A stretch of 20,921 nt of DNA from Scleroderma bovista. Its lineage: Eukaryota > Basidiomycota > Agaricomycetes > Boletales > Sclerodermataceae. The stretch covers positions 1 through 20,921 of the forward strand of contig JAYMGJ010000711.1 in NCBI GenBank assembly GCA_037178675.1, given 5' to 3'. Made by a program: the position numbers and the translations under genes. This document shows, in pieces, positions 9,979 to 18,313 of this stretch. The notes beneath the pieces are model-generated. The model was not told the origin of the DNA. It was given only the letters and a program-made list of their open reading frames with translations, and made no database searches. Within the stretch, counting starts at the first letter, position 1; each line of letters begins with the position of its first letter.

Positions 9979-9995
9979 GCGCAGGGCTCATAACC
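9979..9995 (-). other. primer-binding site, half initiator-Met tRNA
   Basis: Next to the inner end of the 5' LTR (9996), the plus strand reads GCGCAGGGCTCATAACC. This matches the anticodon stem and loop of eukaryotic initiator tRNA-Met (CAT anticodon), ending within the loop-to-stem turn rather than at the CCA end. Drosophila copia and yeast Ty5 are known to prime from a tRNA-iMet cut in the anticodon region. The element therefore most likely uses the same half-tRNA primer. Confidence 0.85.
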
Positions 9996-10222
9996 TGTTC
10001 AAATAAACCACAAAGGAGGACACTTGTGCCCAGTGTCAGAGACTGAAGAGAAAGGACTCTGGGCACGAAAATTTCAACTACACAAACAAAGCAAACAAGG
10101 AAAAACAGTGTAACACAAAAGCCACAAATCACCTGATCAACCTGGAAAGGAAACAGCTGAAGTAATCACAGGAAATGCGCAACAACAACACAACAAGAGT
10201 GCACAAACACTCAATATCAACA
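9996..10222 (-). repeat. 5' LTR of element B (short variant, 227 bp)
   Basis: It has the same 227 bases as the 3' LTR, ending TGTTCAAA at 9996 and CAATATCAACA at 10222 on the plus strand, followed by the AAGCG duplication at 10223-10227. Confidence 0.95.
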
Positions 10223-10227
10223 AAGCG

Positions 10228-10701
10228 AGCAATGTCCTTATAGGACCAGTTGCGGACATGCACATCTTCCTCACTGGGCATTGCAGAGGTGTCGGGGAAA
10301 CCACCAGGAACATGGTCTGGTGTGTCCGGTTGTGGGGGCCTAGGGGCCTCACCCACTGTTTCTCGCCATCGAGAGGCACTTTCAATATCCCGGAGTTGCT
10401 CAACAGGATGTCGCTGCTCACCATACACGTTACCGGGGCGCAATGGTGCTCTACGTTCACGTTGGGGGCGGGCAGGTATATTAACTGCAGGAGGTCGCGG
10501 CACATTTTGGCGGCATTCAGCTCAGCCAGGGCGCTGCGGTGCTGGAGGTGGCGTATGGGGAGGATTTATTTGATTAGGCTCTTCCTCAGGAGCCTCAGGT
10601 TCCTCGCGCTTTGGATCGTCATCCTGCGCTTGGGGATGTGGGTAGCCATGGTTGTGTTCCACATTGTCATCACTGTTGGTATCATCAGGGGAATTCCCTG
10701 G
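10228..10701 (-). pseudogene. element A linker between integrase and RT
   Basis: This is the continuation of the element A polyprotein frame downstream of the integrase. It is acidic, then Pro- and Arg-rich (QRPG, then VPRPPAVNIPARPQRERRAP), and ends in HVRNWSYKDIAR just before the B insertion. After the insertion the frame resumes at 6714 with LPQAEQKLWRLACQEEL, the usual start of a copia RT region. It contains a TGA at 10522-10524 and is separated from the integrase by another TGA at 10702-10704. Both are one transition from CGA. Confidence 0.75.
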
Positions 10702-12033
10702 TCAATCAGTGGCTGGTTTCGGATTTACCCTTCTGAAAGGGTTCTCGAGAGGTTCGCACCTGTTCTTAGGGCAGCGAGGGAAATGACGCTCGTCAAAGAC
10801 GGCGTGAGCAGCGGTAAACACTGCATTGGTGGAGCGCATAAACAAGAAGTTGTGCTCATTGCCAGGGGCAACACCGACATAAGTCATTAGCTCCGACTTG
10901 GGAGCCATCTTATTTGCTCGAGCCGAGGCTGGGAGGTAGACAAAGGCTCCACAGCCAAATACACGGAGGTGATCGATGTTAGGCATCTCCCCCTTAAGCA
11001 TTTCATGGGGGGTGTGCCATCGCAGGCGAGCTACCGGAGTACGGTTGTAAAGGTGAGTTGCGTGAGCGAATGCAAATTCCCACCAGGAGTCAGGAATGCA
11101 GGCTTGGTGCCGCATAGACTCAGCTTTATCCATGAGAGTGCGCCCTAGACGCTCAGTGCGACCATTCTGCATGGGGGTTCTTGGAGCACTTTGGTATATT
11201 TTAATTCCTTTCTCAAGGAGTGCTCGATCAAATAGATTGGATTTATACTCTCCGCCGGCATCAGACATCCATCCAACAACGTGCGCATCATGTTGGATGT
11301 GCACCATTTCGAGGAAATCTTTGGCAGCCGTAATCGCTGCAGCTTTGGAGCAAAGAGGCATAGTCCAAGCATGAGAAGTGTAGTGATTGTAGAAGGTAAT
11401 GACATATTTAAACTTCCGATACGACGTAACCGGAAAGGATTTGAGATCAGAGTGCACCAGCTCAAAGGGCTTGGAAGCACGTCTTTCGTTTTCTGGGAAA
11501 GCTCGATTGGGCATCTTGCCAAGAGCACATCCAGGGCAGACACAATCCTCGGTTGGAAAGTGAATCTCTGGGAAGCGCTGCGTATGCTTTTGTGCGCGTC
11601 GGAGTACTTCCTTCGAGGGGTGCCCAAATCTCTGGTGCATAATGTCATAATCGACTTTGCTCACGGAGGCAATATAGTTAGATCTAATTATCGGGATAGA
11701 TCTAATCCCGAAAATGATGTTGCAATTGTCTTCTGGGTCTGGCCCAAACCATAGGCATTCAGCTTTATGGATGAGGCTAATGCCTCTCTTATCGCCAGTG
11801 ACTTTGTAGTTACGTTGGAGCATTTCGCCCATAGAAATGAGGCGTGCAGTAGCGCCTGGCATATGGAGCACTTGGGTGAGTGTAATGACTTTCTCATCCC
11901 CTGAGTTGTGGTCTAGGCACCGGAGTAATACCGTGCCAATGCCAGCAATTAGTGCTACACCATTAGCCGTCTTGGCGTAGTGCGCTCACTTTAGTGCATT
12001 ATAGGAGGCGAAATCACCTATGTCACCAGTAAA
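10702..12033 (-). pseudogene. element A integrase (with end of protease region)
   Basis: The frame picks up after the solo LTR at about 12033. It has a TGA at 11986-11988, then runs open from the codon after it to the TGA at 10702-10704. The pre-integrase zinc segment shows MHQRFGHPS and CPGCALGKM (the HHCC pattern). The integrase core shows ELVHSDLKSFP (first Asp), WMSDAGGEYKS (second Asp, with Ala where Asn is usual), TPMQNGRTERLGRTLMDKAE (catalytic Glu), HLYNRTPV, LRVFGCGAFVYLP and VFDERHFP. The integrase itself looks nearly full length, but stops on both sides and the LTR in the protease prevent a polyprotein. It belongs to a different copia lineage from element B, judging by how different the proteins are. 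Confidence 0.88.
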
Positions 12034-12038
12034 GTGGC

Positions 12039-12316
12039 TGTTGATATTGAGTGTTTGTGCACTCTTGTGGTGTTGTGTGGCGCATTTGCAGTGATTACTT
12101 GAGGTGTTTCCTTTCCAGGTTGATCAGGTGATTTGTGGCTTTTGTGTTACACTGTTTTTCCTTGTTTGCTTTGTTTGTGTAGTTGAAATTTTCGTGCCCA
12201 GAGTCCTTTCTCTTCAGTCTCTGACACTGGGCACAAGGTCTGTAATCTGTAGCTCTCCTCATAATTCAGTCTCTGACACTGGGCACAAGAGTGCTATTTT
12301 GTGGATTATTTGAACA
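12039..12316 (+). mobile_element. solo LTR, copia B family, long variant, young copy
   Basis: This 278-bp LTR (TGTTGATATTGAG to TTATTTGAACA) is flanked by a perfect duplication, GTGGC, at 12034-12038 and 12317-12321. It is close to the element B LTRs but about 51 bases longer, because TTCAGTCTCTGACACTGGGC occurs twice (starting 12213 and 12265). It lies antisense to element A and interrupts the protease just after the DSG active site. Confidence 0.93.
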
Positions 12317-13711
12317 GTGGCGTGATACGCCAGAGTCTAAGAGCCAGAAGGCACCAGATAGTTTGCTATCGTCAACCATTTTTCCCTTACAGTCAGCACA
12401 GCGTGCATTATTCGAACACGAACAAATATATGCATTTCTCGAGGAGACACGACATGACAAATTGTAGTTACTACTCGCTATATACAGTGACGGCGTAAAG
12501 CGCACATGTAAAGGGAGCGTGTCAGTGTTGGTCAGCACGCATGCAGAAGGTACTTGCCTGAAAAGGCTGGCCTCCGCACCCATCGCCATCGACGTCATGT
12601 TGTAGCGGTCGAGGACCATCACATCGATTTCGTCGAACTCATCATCAGCAAAGGGTTCATCATCCCCCAAGGAGATGGCATCCTCCTCATACATTGTGAT
12701 GCGCTCCTCAAGACGAGAGCGCTTCAGCGAGGAGGGACCAGCCTCGGGCTGGTCCAGGTTCGCACTCGCCATCGACACAACTTGGTTGAGGGTGCGGATG
12801 GTCTGGCAGGAGGGCTCTACCCCCAAGCAGTGTGCCAAGTTGAAGGCCTTAATAGTATTTGTGAATGCGGGGGGGCCATAGTGGGCAGCACCGGGAGTAT
12901 GAGCCAAGGCGCGAGGGTCAACGGTGGGCTCTGGTCCATCGTAGTGGACGTAAGTAGTGAAGGCAGCCTGTTGGGCATTCTCGCGGCGAGCGCGAGCCTT
13001 CTTGCCGCCGCGTTGAGTGTGGCCTCCCTGTCCTTGGGCAGGAGCGTTTCTGCTCGCACCGCCGTTGGACCCACCTTGCTGCTGCTGCTGCCTCTGGGGC
13101 TGCTGCTGCTGCTGGGCGAACTTGGGGTCAGCTGGCTTGCGCTTCACAGCACTAAGCTTATTGGCCTGGGGGCCCTTACCACCGGCGCATGAAGAGGCAC
13201 CTTTCTGCTCGAATGAGAGCGTGGCGGCCTTGACAATCCTGTCAGGCTTGAGGTTTTTGATCTCGTCCGGTGACGTTTGGCTAAGAATCTGAGCTACGAC
13301 CTCCATAGTAGGAGGGAGCTTGCATAGAATGATCATTGCCTTGGTGATAGCCAGAGCGGGATGGGAGCCAGCAGGAATGGTAGTAGCCAGGAGCTTGCTA
13401 AGCTCAGCGTAGGCAGAGCCGATACTGGGGGCGCCAAAGTTCTTCTTCAGGTGGTCCCAGACTTCCTTGACGCTATCGAGGCTGGAGACGGTGACCTGAA
13501 TCGAGGGGGCGAGGCGCAAGGTGATGTTACCGAGCACTCTCTCGGTGTTGTCGTCCCATTCCTTTCGGTCGTCGTGACCGTCAGCGGGTTGCGTCGTCAA
13601 ATAAACGTACCATTGGCCTTGTGCCCAGAGGTAGGCCTGCATAGAGGTGTGCCACTGCTGCCATTTGGAGCCAGTGAACACGGGGACCATCTTGTCGAGA
13701 GCGCTAAACAT
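12317..13711 (-). pseudogene. element A Gag and start of protease
   Basis: About 463 codons start at ATG 13711. The protein begins MFSALDKMVPVFTGSKWQQW, a copia Gag N-terminus, with EVWDHLKKNFG and a long helical-looking middle. A Gln-rich tract follows (about residues 205-222, encoded by CTG/CAG-type runs at 13077-13116), then RGGKKARARR, which is basic and probably binds RNA. No CX2CX4HX4C knuckle is visible. Instead there is a Cys cluster near the end (CSCSNNARCADCKG). The frame then reaches WLLDSGVSRH, the aspartic protease active site (DSG at 12329-12337), and is cut by the solo LTR. Its start codon lies inside the target duplication of the hAT MITE, so transcription from the lost 5' LTR would have to cross that MITE. 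Confidence 0.85.
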
Positions 13712-13714
13712 GGT

Positions 13715-14270
13715 TAGAGTTTAAAAGTCCAGTCCAGTCCAGTTTTTTTGCCTTTTTTGGAAAAGGACTGGACTGGACCGCTTTTGGAAGCCTGGGAATG
13801 GTTCATGGACCGCTTAAAGACTGGTCCAAAGTGGTTGCAACCGGTTTTCAAAAAGACCGGTCCAAAACTGCTAAAAAAACCAGTCCAAACCACTAAAAAA
13901 CCGGTTTTTTTTGCATTTTATTGATGTTTTTCACATCAAAGGTGTGTCAGATAGCATCTAAATACTATTTATAGACTGTAGTAATTATATACAAGTCATT
14001 ATATATTTATTTGTGCCATATTTCATCCAAAAAGATCAGTTTTACACCCCTTAAGACCCACTGCAGGTCAAAATTAGCCTGTAATATAGGGGTTTTTATA
14101 CCATATATGTATTGCTTACATAATGCGGTTGCAACCGGTTGCAACCAGTCTTTTTCATCATTCTCAAAAGTAGGCAACTGGCAACTGCAGTCCGGTTGCG
14201 ACCAGTCCAGTCCAGTCCAGTCCAGTTTCTGGTCTTTTTGCGGTCCTATGGACTGGACTTTTAAACTTTA
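13715..14270. mobile_element. hAT-type MITE, 556 bp
   Basis: The terminal inverted repeats are TAGAGTTTAAAAGTCC at 13715 and, read inward on the other strand from 14270, TAAAGTTTAAAAGTCC. Both begin with the YARNG pattern known for hAT transposons. The flanks AACATGGT (13707-13714) and GACATGGT (14271-14278) form an 8-bp target duplication with one mismatch, the hAT length. The interior is AT-rich and non-coding. It contains many CAGTCC/GGACTG units near both ends and GGTTGCAACCGGT palindromes, which could serve as subterminal transposase-binding sites. No transposase is present. Confidence 0.85.
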
Positions 14271-14278
14271 GACATGGT

Positions 14279-14405
14279 GATATTCTGTTTGGAGTCAATG
14301 GAGTCAGCAAGTGAATGCAACAGTGGACAAGCAAGAAAAGAAGAAACACCTGAGTGCTAGTGAAAGCACTTCTGTCAACAGCTAACTCATGACTAGTTCA
14401 TGCCA
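14279..14405. other. possible 5' leader of element A
   Basis: When the MITE and one duplication copy are ignored, this sequence lies directly upstream of the element A gag ATG on the minus strand (context ATCACCATG). It is probably the element leader, but no primer-binding site or LTR matching 4918-5155 is seen. Confidence 0.35.
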
Positions 14406-14563
14406 GCGCAAGTCGTCGACGATGTTTGCCATGGTTGGCGCAAGTCATCGACGAACTTCGCCTGTGGCAGTACAGGTGCTCAACTAGGAGCTCACTGTCT
14501 GGCGCAAGTCGTCGACCGACTTCGCCTTGTGGCTGTGCAGGGGCTCAGCTAGGAGCTCACTGT
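14406..14563 (+). repeat. short tandem repeat, 64-bp unit
   Basis: GGCGCAAGTC followed by TCGAC and CTTCGCC occurs at 14437 and 14501 in two 64-bp units that share TAGGAGCTCACTGT. A third, shorter, diverged copy starts at 14406. The core GCGCAAGTCGTCGACG resembles GCGCACTTCGTCGACG in the element A LTR (about 5109-5124). It could be a rearranged remnant of the missing 5' LTR, though the match is short. Confidence 0.6.
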
Positions 14564-14623
14564 GGTCCACAGCGTCAAGCTAGTTAAAGCGACGCTCAGG
14601 GAGCTGGAGCGCTGTCTGGTGAA

Positions 14624-16758
14624 TCAAAATGATGAAATGGCTTCGCCAGCCCCCAATATGGCAGACAGGATGTCTGAGATGGCGACGGGTGATGGCCCAG
14701 TACCACTCTCACGAACATGACCTAAAATTGCTGTGAAACATCAGCATAAGTCAACTCAAAACATACCTCAGCCAAATGGACGTGTGAACGCCATCGTGCA
14801 GCACTCAAACGGGCACCCGAAGCCCAAAGTCCACTTACCCAGACGGCATAGACCACCACTCAAAGGGAAGAGGCATGTCCGTGCCACAAATGGCAACGCA
14901 CACAGCTCGAGCAGGCACTCTATGCCCCAGAAGCTCGCTGCCAGCCTAAACGAGTCGGATACACTCATTACCATATCCACTGAGTCGGAGAAGTCACACA
15001 GTGGCAAAATACCGCAAGTATGCCTTGGCAGCATGCGTTGCCATGCAGATGATGAGAATGGCCCCAGGAATGAGACAGATGGCACTGAGAGCCATGCGGA
15101 CACGTTGATTGGCCACAGAAATGCCCTGAGCATTGAGGTGGACACCCTGAATGTGTCAAACAACGCTGAAAGAGGTGGTATAAGTATTGGTGATGAACCA
15201 ACCACTTACCTGGGTGCTGCAGACGCGAATCACACCGTCGACGAGATGGACGGCCTTGGGGGCCATGCAGATGTGTCAGATGGGCACACGGACACGTTAA
15301 TGCCTGCAAACATGCCGGAAACCGTCAGCACACGCCCATTAGAGCTAGAAACCCCAAACTCACCTCCTGGAAGTGCTAGGGAATGCACAGAGCACCCAAA
15401 TGGACTCAGAAACCATGCAGACACAACGAGTGGATGCACAGGCCTGCAAAGTGCTGCAAACGACATGTTAAAACCTAGAAATGCACCAAATATCATCAGC
15501 ATACCCCAAACAAAGCCAAAACCGCCAGACTTACCTGGTGACGGCACCAGACTGGCTCTAAATGGGCCAAATGGCTGGGGAAGCCACACAGACGCATGGA
15601 GCTTACAGACAGACGCCCCAAGCATTCAAATGGGCACGAGAACGACTGCAAACAAAGTGCAGATTGTCAGAACGTGCCCAAACGACCCAAAATCGCCAAA
15701 CCCACCTTCAAATTGAATGTTTGTGTTCAGACAGGCCAAGAGCAGAGACAAGGCGATTGCGTGACGAGCAGAGTGGTGACGTGGACGACACAACCAGCAA
15801 CAGCAGCATTGACTCGAAACAAGTCAAAGCAGCGCTGCTAGCTGCAGGCAGTCAGCATACATGCTACAGGTCAAGAGCCCAAAGGAATGGCTCACCTGTG
15901 TCGTCCTGGCCACCCATCCAACCCGCAGACTGTCCATATGGACCTGCTAGACGTCAACGTTGACGCGGAAAGCTCAAGATCGAGTGAATAAACGACAAAA
16001 GCATCAGCCAAATGCCAAAAAGAGTCAAAACAACTCACCTAGGATGCACCTGCACTACACAGCCACCTGACATCCTGTCGAAACGTTGCAACAGGGTAGT
16101 TGGACTCATCTGACAATGCAATCGAATCAAATTCAAACCTACAAGAGTCAGCCAAGCACGGAACGGCGAAACGACTTACCTATGGCGCACACATGCCACG
16201 CAGCCATGCGGAAATCCTTTGAAATGTTTCCATAGGGTCCACACACCCATCTGTTGATGCGGGAGACCTACAATTGAGTGGATAAATGTCAGTCCAACAC
16301 ACAACAGTGAAATGGCCTACCTGAGACACAATCCAATTGTGCAGCCACGCAGGGATGACCTGCAACATTCCCATAGGGTCATTGGACCCAGGCGTCGATG
16401 TGGATGACTGAAAATGCGACCTACAAACATTAGTCGCAAGCACAAGGAGCAGAAACACTTACCAAGGGCTCTACAAGCCCATACTCCCCCTCCTACTCAA
16501 TCCATCTGATCCCACACGATACTGGTCCATTGGAATTCTTCTATACAGCCTTCAGAGCTTGAAGAACGACCTGCAAAAAGGTTAGCCACGACGACAAGAA
16601 GTCTAATTGCATCAAATATGCACCTGAGTGCAAATGGATCAATGACATGCAACGTGTCCATTGCGACCACATGACTTACCAAATCTGGTAATGACACCGC
16701 AGTTGCACAAACCTTCGCAACAAAAGCCTCGGACTCTCGAGCAACGGACTACATTCAT
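14624..16758 (-). pseudogene. array of repeated short exons and introns, product unknown
   Basis: The minus strand shows about ten intron-like segments at nearly regular spacing. The clearest are 16571-16623, 16421-16462, 16268-16320, 16139-16179, 15842-15895, 15646-15705, 15475-15534, 15304-15363, 15147-15209 and 14722-14766. Most start GTAAGT, GTGAG or GTAGG, carry CTGAC, CTGAT, CTAAT or TTGAC before the 3' end, and finish TAG or CAG. The blocks between them (88-136 bp) are related to each other. For example SPASTDGCVDPMETFQRISAWL (16180-16267) aligns with SSTSTPGSNDPMGMLQVIPAWL (16321-16420). A possible start is ATG 16758 and a possible stop is TGA 14624-14626. Some blocks have stops in all frames and one acceptor is lost, so it looks partly decayed. 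I do not recognise the protein. Confidence 0.45.
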
Positions 16759-16913
16759 TTGGAATCATTAAGTACTCATTCTTTTGATCTTTAACACTTT
16801 CTTGATTTCATTTGTTATTTTTCTACTGTCCCTACTAACACATACTGTTTAAGGGAACATGTTGTAAATTAACCAGCACACATTACTAGGTACTGAGGTG
16901 CGTGACCATGTGA
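16759..16913. other. AT-rich spacer
   Basis: AT-rich sequence upstream of the proposed array start, without a clear TATA box or coding frame. I see nothing further in it. Confidence 0.4.
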
Positions 16914-17100
16914 CGCTTACATAAGCCCTCAGAGCACACATACACAGTAGTATTTCGTATTAGTCCCTCAGTAGCTTGAACATCCACTGAGGGTAAGTAG
17001 TCCTACACACTTATTTCTACACATACTCACTTGTAGTAGTTACTACAGGTACTACTCTAATACAGTAGCTTGAATATCTACTGAGGTTACTACAGGGTTA
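16914..17100 (+). repeat. left arm of a diverged inverted repeat with CCCTCAGT hairpin
   Basis: This block (CTTACATAAGC to ACTGAGGTTAC) recurs in reverse complement at 18775-18960, with clear but imperfect similarity along about 185 bases. Each arm holds two CAGTAGCTTG-to-ACTGAGG units. One unit here is a hairpin: CCCTCAGT (16965-16972) with ACTGAGGG (16986-16993). There is no coding content. It could be the end of an undescribed non-autonomous element or two copies of a dispersed repeat. Confidence 0.65.
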
Positions 17101-17647
17101 CCAACTCTCTACCACAGCTTCTGTCCTCTAGGTCCACTGCAGCAACCCCCAACACACACTTTTTCCAAGAATCCAGTCCTTACCACACTTGCCTGTCTAC
17201 CCTGTCTTGACGTGAGTTCTCCATGTACTCGATATATCTCCTACCTTGTATCATTTTCACCAGACCTGATCTAGTCCTAACTCCAGTCATCCCTTGTCCA
17301 CTATTAGGTTGTTTACTTGTCACCGTATGTACTCGACCCTGGTTTCTACTTAGTATAAGTACCCTCTAGTTTACCTTGTACACCTCAGTCTGAAATCAAC
17401 CATAGTCTCTACTCCAGTTCTTGTCTGTCTCCGTCTCTGTCTCTGACTCCTCTTGACTGGGACCTACACAAGGGATCAATGCTCGTTATCCTTAGTCATT
17501 GAATCCGAACAGTCACCAACTCCGGCTGGACTAATCCCTTGTCCAGCCCTCTGATCTCTTCCTTTGACCATTTCCATCTGGACTTGACTGGACCTCTTAC
17601 CAAAGTAGACCCGGACTTGACACACTGGAACACATATCTGATGCCAT
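17101..17647. other. pyrimidine-rich stretch, no gene seen
   Basis: CT-rich sequence lying between two repeat blocks. No open frame with a recognisable domain and no RNA motif was found. Confidence 0.4.
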
Positions 17648-18090
17648 TAAGTCATTGTTTTGAGTTATGGTGCATGTCTGTGAGTTTAGGATCATTCCTC
17701 CAGCCTATGGGACATGTAACTGGTCCCTAGTACATGCAACCAGTCCCTGGCACATTACACCAGTCACAGGAACATCACATCAGGCCCTGTAACACACACC
17801 AGTAGCTATTGAGTGATGTTATTAAATTATGGTGCATGTCTGTGAGTTTAGGATCATTCCTCCAGCCTATGGGACATGCAACCAGTCCCTTGTACATGCA
17901 ACCGGTCCCTGGCACGTTACACCGGTCACAGGAACATCACATCAGGCTCTGTAATATTGGATCAGGCTCTGGAACACACATCCAAAGCAATTCAATGATG
18001 GTTGTGAGTTAAGGTGCATGTCTATGCATTCAGGATTATTCCTCCAGCCTAGTATGGCATATGCAACCTGTCTTTGTAACATGACATTGT
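17648..18090 (+). repeat. tandem repeat, about 160-180-bp unit, three copies
   Basis: The segment GGTGCATGTCTGTGAGTTTA followed by CCTCCAGCCTATGGGACATG and several 'ccagtccctggcac'-type phrases recurs. The shared phrase begins at 17666, 17828 and, more diverged, 18010. The first two units are close. The third is truncated. Within units, 'catgcaaccagtccctgg' phrases are themselves repeated. An inverted single copy lies at 19282-19443. Confidence 0.85.
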
Positions 18091-18313
18091 AATATGGATA
18101 TTCAAATGGTGTTTAGAACATATCACTATGCAACACAATAGTCATATAATTGTTGTGTACTATGCACTGGCCATGTTTTAAGTGAAATCCATTGCAATCA
18201 TTCAAGGGGACAAATATGATACAATACACTGCAAACACCACAAATTGTGAATGAATGACATGTTGGAAAGTGTATGTTCTGCATTAATCCTAGAAGCACC
18301 CTAGAGTACCTGT

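Larger units (their letters stand above)
6720..10222 (-). mobile_element. Ty1/copia retrotransposon B, recent, internally deleted
   Basis: This 3503-bp element lies in the minus orientation, with 227-bp LTRs at 9996-10222 (5') and 6720-6946 (3') that look identical by eye. It has a primer-binding site next to the 5' LTR, a polypurine tract next to the 3' LTR and a perfect AAGCG duplication. It encodes gag, the catalytic part of integrase, a Pro-rich linker, the end of RT and RNase H. Protease with the first part of integrase, and the first part of RT, are missing at two junctions (near 9000 and near 7985). Its length falls short of the roughly 5 kb usual for copia elements. Identical LTRs imply a very recent insertion, and the missing enzymes suggest mobilisation by an intact relative. 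It sits inside the RT region of element A. Confidence 0.93.
4918..14278 (-). mobile_element. Ty1/copia retrotransposon A, old, nested-into, 5' LTR not found
   Basis: Segments in order on the minus strand are gag (13711 down), protease start, integrase (to 10702), Pro-rich linker (to 10228), then RT and RNase H (6714-5202), polypurine tract and 3' LTR (5155-4918). The gag-PR-IN-RT-RNase H order is that of Ty1/copia. The element is broken by the B-family solo LTR (12039-12316), by element B (6720-10222) and by a hAT MITE (13715-14270). Removing B and one AAGCG copy joins the linker and RT in one frame. Three TGA codons (10522-10524, 10702-10704, 11986-11988) and a changed RT catalytic residue make it inactive. 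The upstream LTR is not recognisable beyond 14278, so the 5' boundary is uncertain. Confidence 0.8.

Noticed and set aside
10258..10890. 210-codon plus-strand frame
   Set aside because: It is a shadow of the element A linker and integrase end on the minus strand, with no domain of its own.
12104..12313. Small frames inside the LTR copies (about 69-74 codons)
   Set aside because: They arise wherever the same LTR occurs and differ between copies. There is no sign of coding constraint.
12554..13192. 212-codon plus-strand frame rich in Leu and Ser
   Set aside because: It is antisense to element A gag. The Leu runs come from the complement of the gag Gln tract.
14733..15716. 327-codon open frame on the plus strand with repeated 'NG..HAD' blocks
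   Set aside because: It runs straight through regularly spaced minus-strand introns with good splice and branch sites. The repeat in the plus-strand peptide is explained by the DNA period of the minus-strand array. I cannot exclude it fully without transcripts.
17648..18090. CRISPR-like array
   Set aside because: Units are about 160-180 bp, imperfect, and lack regular spacers. The context is a fungal nuclear genome.
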